A stretch of 64,000 nucleotides of DNA from Clostridium sp. Marseille-Q2269 (lineage in GTDB: Bacteria; Bacillota; Clostridia; Clostridiales; Clostridiaceae): assembly GCF_943736985.1 (NCBI RefSeq), contig NZ_CALSFS010000003.1, forward strand, positions 186,001-250,000, given 5' to 3'. Under the pieces are notes generated by a model. It did not search any database. It was not told the DNA's origin and saw only the letters and a list, made by a program, of their open reading frames with translations. The position numbers and the translations under genes were made by a program. Below, in pieces: positions 58,314-64,000 of the stretch (positions are counted from its first letter, which is position 1; each line of letters opens with the position of its first letter).

Positions 58314-58366
58314 ATCCTGATGAATAAATCTTAAGAGTACTATAATAAATTTAAGGAGAAATATGT

Positions 58367-59638
58367 ATGAATTTTATTATAAGTTTATTGAGTACACCTG
58401 CTGTTTTGCTTGGTGTAGTTGCGTTAATAGGTTTAATTCTTCAAAAGAAATCAGCTACTGAAGTATTTACTGGTGCTTCAAAAACCCTTATAGGTTTCTT
58501 AGTATTTGGAATTGGTGCTTCTGCCATGACTGGAGCATTACAAAACTTTAATAAACTATTCCAGTATGGTTTCGGTATTACAGGTGTTATTGCTTCACCT
58601 GAAGCTGCTACAGCACTTGCACAAAACACATATGGTTTCGCAGTTTCATTAACGTTGATTCTTGGATTCATACTGAACTTAGTCTTTGCACGTATTACAA
58701 GATTCAAGAACATCTTTTTTACAACAGGTCATAGTTTGTTCTTTTCTTGTGTATTAGTATTGATTATGCAAGCACATGGATTCAATAATACAGTTACAAT
58801 TTTAGTTGGTGGTACTATCTTAGGTTTTATGTCCGCTGCATTACCTCAATTCTGTCAGCCATTTATGCGTGATATAACAGGTGGAGATGAACAAGCAATT
58901 GGACATTTTAATATGATTGGTTATGGACTATCAGGTTATATTGGTCGTTTATTCTCAAAATATAAAGATGAAACAACAGAATCTATTAAATTCCCTAAAT
59001 GGTTATCAATATTCAGAGATTTCTTAATGGGTCTGTCAATAGTTATGATAATCTTATTCTATGTTGCAACATTAAAAGCTGGTCAAGAATTTACTCAGAA
59101 AATTGCTGGTTCACAGCACTGGTTGGTGTTCCCTCTTGTACAAGCATTCACATTTGTAGCAGGTATGTCAATATTGATGACAGGTGTTCGTATGTTCTTG
59201 GCTGAAATCACAGCTGCATTCGTTGTTATTTCAGAAAAATATATTCCAGGATCACGTCCTGCATTAGATGTTCCAACAGTATTCCCATATGCACCAAATG
59301 CAGTCATTCTTGGATTTATCTCAGCATATACTGCTGGACTATTATCAATCGTTGTTATGGTATCATTCCCTAGCGTGTTCCCTGTAGTTATTATTCCAGC
59401 TGCTCATATTTGTTTCTTCTCAGGGGGTACAGCTGCTGTATTCGGTAACTCATCAGGGGGATGGAGAGGGGCTATCCTTGGATCTTTTGTTGTAGGCTTA
59501 TTACTTGCATTCTTGCCAACGATCCTATACCCAGTTTATGGAACACTTGGGGTTAAAGGTGCAACATTCCCTAATATTGATTATAACGTAGTGGGAACTA
59601 TATTGCATAAGATTTTACAATTGATAAAACCTATCTAA
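58367..59638 (+). CDS. PTS EIIC component, SgaT/UlaA (ascorbate) family
   Basis: A 423-residue membrane protein with about eleven hydrophobic segments, matching the UlaA/SgaT fold: LLSTPAVLLGVVALIGLILQKKSATEVFTGASKTLIGFLVFGIGA at the N-terminus, FTTGHSLFFSCVLVL and DITGGDEQAIGHFNMIGYGLSGYIG in the core, and FGNSSGGWRGAILGSFVVG near the end. Family members bring in L-ascorbate or other sugars/sugar acids as phosphates. Arginine codons here are mostly CGT (five of eight read), unlike the AGA-only habit of surrounding genes. The accompanying aldolases suggest a substrate other than ascorbate, since the ula degradation enzymes are absent. Confidence 0.9.
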   Translation: MNFIISLLSTPAVLLGVVALIGLILQKKSATEVFTGASKTLIGFLVFGIGASAMTGALQNFNKLFQYGFGITGVIASPEAATALAQNTYGFAVSLTLILGFILNLVFARITRFKNIFFTTGHSLFFSCVLVLIMQAHGFNNTVTILVGGTILGFMSAALPQFCQPFMRDITGGDEQAIGHFNMIGYGLSGYIGRLFSKYKDETTESIKFPKWLSIFRDFLMGLSIVMIILFYVATLKAGQEFTQKIAGSQHWLVFPLVQAFTFVAGMSILMTGVRMFLAEITAAFVVISEKYIPGSRPALDVPTVFPYAPNAVILGFISAYTAGLLSIVVMVSFPSVFPVVIIPAAHICFFSGGTAAVFGNSSGGWRGAILGSFVVGLLLAFLPTILYPVYGTLGVKGATFPNIDYNVVGTILHKILQLIKPI

Positions 59639-59772
59639 GCTATATTAATCTTATGGTGCTGTGGTATTAAGAATAAATTTTACAATATATAGTTTTAATT
59701 TTGAACTTACAAAACTTATATATTTTTATTAAATTTTTAATAGCACAGCCTCTATTTAAAGGAGGACAAATT

Positions 59773-60372
59773 ATGATTGAAAAGATATTACCTAAATTTT
59801 TGGGTATTCTATCCAGTGAAATATCAACATTTATTACTTCGATTGATGAAGAGGCTATTAATGAAGCACGTGATTTAATTCTTAAAGCAGAAAAAAGTCA
59901 CGGCCGTGTACATGTGACTGGTATTGGAAAACCTAGTTATGTTGCTGGATATATAGCATCTCTATTATCCTCAACTGGTACTCCTACTTATGAACTTCAC
60001 GGAACTGAAGCTGTCCATGGATCATCTGGGCAAGTTGTACCTGGTGACGTAGTTATAGCTATTTCTAATAGTGGAGAAACAGAAGAATTAAAAGCTACAG
60101 TTGAAACACTAAAGAGGAATGGTGCTAAAATTATTTCTGTTACTGGTAATAAAGAATCTTGGCTTGCAAAGAAAGGTGATGTTGCTTTATTAGCAGGAAT
60201 TAATTTAGAAGGAGATAAATTAAATAAACCTCCTCGTGCATCAATTGTAGCTGAAATTATTGTTTTACAAAGTTTAAGTATACTACTTCAAGATGAAAAA
60301 GATCTAACTCCTGAAAAATATGTTAAATGGCATCCAGGTGGATCTTTAGGAAAATCAATCAAAGGAGTTTAG
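59773..60372 (+). CDS. SIS-domain sugar-phosphate isomerase (KpsF/GutQ/hexulose-6-phosphate isomerase-like)
   Basis: A 199-residue protein with a single SIS domain: HVTGIGKPSYVAGYIASLLSSTGTPTYELHGTEAVHGSSGQVVPGDVVIAISNSGETEELKATVETLKRNGAKIISVTG in order (residues about 38-125). It resembles arabinose-5-phosphate isomerases without CBS domains and 6-phospho-3-hexuloisomerase. It likely interconverts the ketose and aldose phosphate produced after PTS uptake. ATG 59773 is preferred, 6 nt after AAAGGAGG; the longer frame from 59701 lacks one. CGT arginine codons recur as in the PTS genes. Confidence 0.85.
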   Translation: MIEKILPKFLGILSSEISTFITSIDEEAINEARDLILKAEKSHGRVHVTGIGKPSYVAGYIASLLSSTGTPTYELHGTEAVHGSSGQVVPGDVVIAISNSGETEELKATVETLKRNGAKIISVTGNKESWLAKKGDVALLAGINLEGDKLNKPPRASIVAEIIVLQSLSILLQDEKDLTPEKYVKWHPGGSLGKSIKGV

Positions 60373-60390
60373 TAAAAGGAGGTCTATATA

Positions 60391-61269
60391 ATGGAAATTA
60401 AAGGTATCATTGCTGCAATGGTTACACCTTTTGATGAAAATCATAAGATAAATGAGACAGCAACAAAACAATTAATTAATAAACTTATAAATTCTGGTGT
60501 AAGCGGAATATTCATACTTGGAACAAATGGTGAATTCCACGTATTAGACCAGGAAGAAAAGATTAATTTTGCTAAACTTGTTATTGATGAAGTAGCAAAA
60601 AGAGTTCCAGTCTATGTGGGTACTGGTGGAAATAGTACAAGAGAAGTTATTTCTCTTTCTAAAAAAATGGAGGAGCTTGGTGCAGACGCATTATCTGTAA
60701 TAACTCCTTATTTTGTACCACCTACTCAAAATGAGCTTATAGGTCATTATAAAGCAGTAGCGAAATCTATTAAAACACCAATAGTTTTATATAATATTCC
60801 TAAAAATACTGGTATAAACATTGATGCAGATACAGTTAAAGAACTTGCAAAGGTTAAAAATATCATTGGTATTAAAGATAGTAGTGGAAAACTTGAAAAT
60901 ATTGAGAGTTATATAGAAGCTTCAAAAGGACAGGATTTTTCAGTGTTATCAGGTTCTGATTCCTTAATCCTAAAAGCTTTAAAGGTAGGGGCTACAGGGG
61001 CAATAGCAGCTACAGCTAATCTTATCGCTGATTTAGATGTGTCAATATATGAAAATTATATCAAAGGAGATATTGCATCTGCTGAGAAAGCTCAAGAAAA
61101 TATTGAAAATTTAAGAGCGGTATTAAAACTTGGAACTGTTCCATCAGTATTAAAAAAATCTGTTGAATTAGCGGGTATTCCTGTTGGTTCCGCTAGACCT
61201 CCAGTTAGTGAGGCAAGCGAAGAAGCTATAGATAAAATTAAAGAAATGCTTAAATACTATAATATTTAA
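60391..61269 (+). CDS. DapA-family (dihydrodipicolinate synthase/N-acetylneuraminate lyase) aldolase
   Basis: A 292-residue TIM-barrel class I aldolase. Motifs are AAMVTPFDENHKI at the N-terminus, GTNGEFHVLDQEEK, the catalytic Tyr in LYNIPKNTG and the Schiff-base Lys in IGIKDSSG near residue 162. The set DHDPS, N-acetylneuraminate lyase and 2-keto-3-deoxy-sugar-acid aldolase share these, so substrate is open. In this operon it is unlikely to serve lysine synthesis. AAAGGAGG lies 8 nt before the ATG, 18 nt after the SIS gene, and the KDPG-type aldolase follows by 15 nt. Confidence 0.88.
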   Translation: MEIKGIIAAMVTPFDENHKINETATKQLINKLINSGVSGIFILGTNGEFHVLDQEEKINFAKLVIDEVAKRVPVYVGTGGNSTREVISLSKKMEELGADALSVITPYFVPPTQNELIGHYKAVAKSIKTPIVLYNIPKNTGINIDADTVKELAKVKNIIGIKDSSGKLENIESYIEASKGQDFSVLSGSDSLILKALKVGATGAIAATANLIADLDVSIYENYIKGDIASAEKAQENIENLRAVLKLGTVPSVLKKSVELAGIPVGSARPPVSEASEEAIDKIKEMLKYYNI

Positions 61270-61284
61270 TATTGGAGATAAATT

Positions 61285-61911
61285 ATGCTTAAACCAGATG
61301 TTGAAAAAAGAATAATAGATACTGGGGCTATGGCAATTGTTAGAACGGAAAATATTGAAAGAGGAATAGAAATTGCTAAGGGATGCTTAGAAGGTGGAGT
61401 AGACGTACTAGAAATAAGCTATACTCTTCCAAATGCTGGAGAAGTAATAAAGGCTCTCAATGATGAATTTAAAGAAAAGTTATTAGTGGGGGCAGGTACT
61501 GTATTAGATGGTGAAACGGCAAGATTGGCTATTCTTGCTGGTGCAAAATTTATTATAGCGCCAAACTTAAGTAAAGAAGTTGCTGTAGTGTGCAATAGAT
61601 ATAGAATTCCATATGCACCTGGATGTACTACTTTTACTGAAATGGTTCAAGCTTTAGAGTTAGGAGCATCTTTTGTTAAGGCATTTCCTATATCTAATTT
61701 TTATGGACCATCTTTAGTATCAGTTATAAAGACACCGCTCCCTTATATGCCTATATTGGCTTCTGGGGGAGTAACTTTAGATAATCTAGGAGAATGGATT
61801 AAAAATGGTGTTGATTCAGTTGGAATAGGCGGACTTTTAACTAAAGGATCAAAAGATAATATTGCAGAAAATGCAAAAAAAATTCGTGAAATCATTAAAA
61901 ATACAAGATAA
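61285..61911 (+). CDS. 2-keto-3-deoxy-6-phosphogluconate/4-hydroxy-2-oxoglutarate-type aldolase (Eda family)
   Basis: A 208-residue TIM-barrel aldolase of the KDPG/KHG family. Evidence: the general base Glu in VLEISYTLPNAGEVI, GAGTVLDGETARLAILAGAKFIIAPNL, and the Schiff-base Lys in GASFVKAFPISNFYGPSLV. Family members cleave 2-keto-3-deoxy acids (phosphorylated) into pyruvate and an aldehyde such as glyceraldehyde-3-phosphate. Its presence next to a DapA-type lyase gives the operon two distinct class I aldolases. GGAGAT precedes the ATG. Confidence 0.9.
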   Translation: MLKPDVEKRIIDTGAMAIVRTENIERGIEIAKGCLEGGVDVLEISYTLPNAGEVIKALNDEFKEKLLVGAGTVLDGETARLAILAGAKFIIAPNLSKEVAVVCNRYRIPYAPGCTTFTEMVQALELGASFVKAFPISNFYGPSLVSVIKTPLPYMPILASGGVTLDNLGEWIKNGVDSVGIGGLLTKGSKDNIAENAKKIREIIKNTR

Positions 61912-61923
61912 ATTTAAAGTTAG

Positions 61924-61950
61924 GAGCCGCTTAAATTTTAAGTGGCTCTT
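61924..61950 (+). promoter_or_regulatory. Intra-operon hairpin before transketolase copy 2
   Basis: GAGCCGCTTA pairs with TAAGTGGCTC (G-U tolerated) around a 5-nt loop. There is no T run after it, so it is more likely an mRNA stability or processing element than a terminator. Confidence 0.5.
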
Positions 61951-61974
61951 AAAAATATAGGAGGGAATATCAAT

Positions 61975-62796
61975 TTGAATACAAAAATGTTAAAAGAAAT
62001 TGCAACTAATATAAGAATAGATATTATAGAAATGCTAGCAGTAGCGAAATCAGGACATCCAGGTGGATCATTATCAATAGCAGATATTCTAACAGTATTG
62101 TACTTTGAAGAAATGAACATAAAGGTAGAAGAACCTAAGTGGGAAGATAGAGATAGACTTGTATTATCAAAAGGACATGCAGCACCAGCTCTTTACGCAG
62201 CTTTAGCAGAAAGAGGGTATTTTCCAAAAGAAGAACTTAAATCATTAAGAAAATTTAAATCAATACTTCAAGGACATCCAGACATGAAAAAAACTCCAGG
62301 AGTAGATATGTCTACAGGTTCATTAGGACAAGGATTATCAGCAGCTAATGGAATAGCTTTAGCAGGAAAATTAGATAATAAATCTTATAGAGTATATACA
62401 ATAATAGGAGATGGAGAGCTTCAAGAAGGACAAATATGGGAAGCAGCTATGAGCACAGCTCATTATAAATTGGACAACGTAGTAGCATTTGTAGATTTGA
62501 ATGGGTTACAAATAGATGGATCAAACGAAGAAGTTATGAGGGTAAGTCCAGTAGATAAGAAGTTTGAAGCTTTTGGATGGAATGTACTAGTTATAAACGG
62601 ACATAATTTAGAAGAAATAAAAGATGCTTTAACTAAAGCTAAAGAAGTTAAAGGAAGACCAACCGCAATAATAGCTAACACAGTAAAAGGAAAAGGAGTT
62701 TCTTTTATGGAAAATCAAGCCTCCTGGCATGGAACGGCACCAAATGAAGAGGAAAAAGTTAAAGCTCTAAGTGAATTAAAAGGAGGAGAAGAATAA
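61975..62796 (+). CDS. Transketolase, N-terminal subunit, copy 2
   Basis: A 273-residue TPP-binding half of a split transketolase, strongly similar to the copy at 20779: KSGHPGGSLSIADILTVLYFEEMNI, SKGHAAPALYAALAERGYFPKEELK, GVDMSTGSLGQGLS and GDGELQEGQIWEAAM all recur. TTG 61975 is preferred, 9 nt after GAGGG and giving the same length as copy 1; ATG 61987 is also possible. It sits in the aldolase operon, so it probably handles the aldehyde or sugar-phosphate products there. Its codon use is the local AGA style, unlike the first PTS genes. Confidence 0.92.
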   Translation: MNTKMLKEIATNIRIDIIEMLAVAKSGHPGGSLSIADILTVLYFEEMNIKVEEPKWEDRDRLVLSKGHAAPALYAALAERGYFPKEELKSLRKFKSILQGHPDMKKTPGVDMSTGSLGQGLSAANGIALAGKLDNKSYRVYTIIGDGELQEGQIWEAAMSTAHYKLDNVVAFVDLNGLQIDGSNEEVMRVSPVDKKFEAFGWNVLVINGHNLEEIKDALTKAKEVKGRPTAIIANTVKGKGVSFMENQASWHGTAPNEEEKVKALSELKGGEE

Positions 62797-63713
62797 TGAA
62801 TATAGCAACAAGAGAAGCTTATGGAGAAGCATTAAAAGAATTAGCATCAAATGAAAAGGTAGTAGTATTAGATGCAGACCTAGCAAAAGCAACTAAGAGT
62901 ATAGAATTTAAAAAAGTAGCACCAGAAAGATTCTTTGATATGGGAATAGCAGAAGGAGATATGATGGGAACAGCAGCAGGATTAGCCACATGTGGAAAGA
63001 TACCATTTGCAACAACTTTTGCAATGTTTGCAGCTGGAAGAGCTTTTGAACAAATAAGAAATTCAGTAGCTTATCCAAAGTTAAATGTAAAAATAGCGGT
63101 AACTCACGCAGGGGTAACAGTAGGAGAGGATGGAGGAAGCCATCAAGCTATAGAAGATATATCTTTAATGAGAGGTATACCAAATATGGTGGTTATAAAT
63201 CCATCAGATGCAGTAGAAGCAAAAAAGGTAGTATTTGCAGCGGCTGAATATTATGGACCAGTGTATATAAGATTGGGAAGAGCAGCAACACCTGTAATTC
63301 ATGATGAAAGCTATGAATTCAAAATAGGAAAAGGTGAAGTCTTAAGAAAAGGAAAAGATGTAGTTATAGTTGCAACAGGAATAATGGTAGCTAAAGCTTT
63401 AGAAGCAGCAGAAACTTTAAGCAAAGAAAACATAGAAGCAACAGTAGTAAATATACCAACTATAAAACCATTAGATAATGAACTTATAGTAAGTTTAGCT
63501 AAAAATATAGGTAAAATAGTTACAGCTGAAGAACACAGCATAATAGGGGGGCTAGGTTCAGCAGTAGCAGAACTACTAGCAGAGGAATGTTCAGCTAAAC
63601 TTAAGAGAATAGGACTTAAGGATGTATTTGGACAATCAGGAACTCCAGATGCTTTATTACAACATTATGGATTAACTGCAAAAGATATAGTTGAAACAGC
63701 TAAAGCACTTTAG
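62796..63713 (+). CDS. Transketolase, C-terminal subunit, copy 2
   Basis: A 305-residue partner of the preceding subunit, with MGIAEGDMMGTAAGLATCGK containing the TPP-activating Glu, the phosphate loop GVTVGEDGGSHQAIEDISLMR and the tail TAEEHSIIGGLGSAVAELLAEE and DVFGQSGTPDALL. It overlaps the N-subunit stop by one base (TAATG), as in copy 1. The catalytic residues agree between copies; a NANLMG-to-EGDMMG difference near the active-site Glu is the kind of change that could alter substrate choice. A phosphohexomutase gene follows by 26 nt. Confidence 0.92.
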   Translation: MNIATREAYGEALKELASNEKVVVLDADLAKATKSIEFKKVAPERFFDMGIAEGDMMGTAAGLATCGKIPFATTFAMFAAGRAFEQIRNSVAYPKLNVKIAVTHAGVTVGEDGGSHQAIEDISLMRGIPNMVVINPSDAVEAKKVVFAAAEYYGPVYIRLGRAATPVIHDESYEFKIGKGEVLRKGKDVVIVATGIMVAKALEAAETLSKENIEATVVNIPTIKPLDNELIVSLAKNIGKIVTAEEHSIIGGLGSAVAELLAEECSAKLKRIGLKDVFGQSGTPDALLQHYGLTAKDIVETAKAL

Positions 63714-63739
63714 AAGTAATTACTAAAGGGGGAATAGCT

Positions 63740-64000
63740 ATGAGTACAAATTTATGTAATATAGAAAATGATATAAAACTTAAATTAAAAAAGCTTAAAA
63801 ATGGCACAGATATAAGGGGGATAGCAATAGAAACTAAAGAGCACAAAGAATCTTTAACTCCTGAAATTATATCATTAATTGGACGTGGTTTTTCAAAATG
63901 GTTAAAAAATATAACTACTAGTAGAACTAATCTAAAAGTAGCTATAGGTATGGATTCAAGATTATCAGGACCTAACCTAAAAGATTCCTTAATAGAAGCT
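63740..64000 (+). CDS. Phosphomannomutase/phosphoglucomutase family protein, 5' part (runs off the window)
   Basis: The frame from ATG 63740 (GGGGGA 8 nt upstream) stays open to the end of the window, giving 87 residues. It contains LKNGTDIRGIAIE, which matches the GTDGIRG region, and VAIGMDSRLSGPNLKDSLIEA, which matches the DxRxSG segment of alpha-D-phosphohexomutases. It follows transketolase copy 2 by 26 nt, so it is the next operon gene. The catalytic phosphoserine loop lies beyond the window. Confidence 0.75.
   Translation, partial: MSTNLCNIENDIKLKLKKLKNGTDIRGIAIETKEHKESLTPEIISLIGRGFSKWLKNITTSRTNLKVAIGMDSRLSGPNLKDSLIEA

Noticed and set aside
59095-59307. Minus-strand and alternative plus-strand frames within EIIC
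   Set aside because: The EIIC frame has clear family motifs across the same bases; the others have no ribosome site or recognisable content.

Overview
The window is AT-rich, dense, low-GC Gram-positive chromosome. Arginine is written almost entirely as AGA, TTG and GTG starts with strong AGGAGG sites are common, and there are sporulation and germination genes, Stickland-type 2-oxoacid:ferredoxin oxidoreductase genes, a glmS ribozyme, a SAM-I riboswitch and the cluster rapZ-yvcK-whiA-dnaE-pfkA-pyk. All of this points to Clostridium sensu stricto, most likely the proteolytic C. botulinum / C. sporogenes group (inferred from gene content and order, not from a search).

Layout. 1-1362: end of a 2-oxoacid:ferredoxin oxidoreductase operon. 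1484-6068: amino-sugar supply for the cell wall, with glmM, a HAD phosphatase, and glmS under a glmS ribozyme whose P1 region carries a 308-nt insert of tandem hairpin repeats. 6169-8102 (minus): a CotF-type spore coat protein and a dicarboxylate/amino-acid symporter. 8622-9304: a cysteine-free ribosomal protein S4 paralogue behind a Fur/Zur-like operator and an RNA leader with competing hairpins. 9305-12129: a decayed stretch with short tandem repeats, a frameshifted gene, and a breakpoint joining 5'-truncated remnants of a cysteine desulfurase (minus) and YedE (plus), followed by the intact small selenium-cluster partners TusA/YedF-like and DUF3343. 12378-20425: a YihY/BrkB membrane protein, a SAM-riboswitch-controlled NhaC-family transporter, acpS, nnrDE, a GerS-like germination protein, alr and a MazEF-type toxin-antitoxin pair.

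20779-33064: a split transketolase, a YitT protein, then ftsE-ftsX-ctp-PDZ membrane protein-uvrB-uvrA, an order resembling Bacillus ftsEX-ctpB-minJ-uvrBA. 33163-36271: an FHA protein, a SEDS glycosyltransferase and a class B PBP (wall synthesis). 36299-44898: YhaM-type nuclease, YdjM-type membrane protein, uvrC, PHP phosphatase, murB, rapZ-yvcK-whiA. 45066-51594: dnaE, then pfkA-pyk. 51736-55523: an Fe-S aldo/keto reductase, a possible small RNA unit, a DUF1540 protein, an RlmD-type methyltransferase and a VOC protein.

55929-64000 is an accessory carbon-catabolic operon: PRD/EIIB/EIIA regulator, EIIB, SgaT/UlaA-type EIIC, SIS isomerase, DapA-family lyase, KDPG-type aldolase, a second split transketolase and the start of a phosphohexomutase. 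A 43-bp palindrome sits just upstream of its promoter, and its first genes use CGT arginine codons unlike the rest of the window, suggesting acquisition by transfer. Its substrate cannot be read from the sequence and it is the best candidate here for an undescribed pathway. No rRNA, tRNA, insertion sequence, prophage or CRISPR array was seen.
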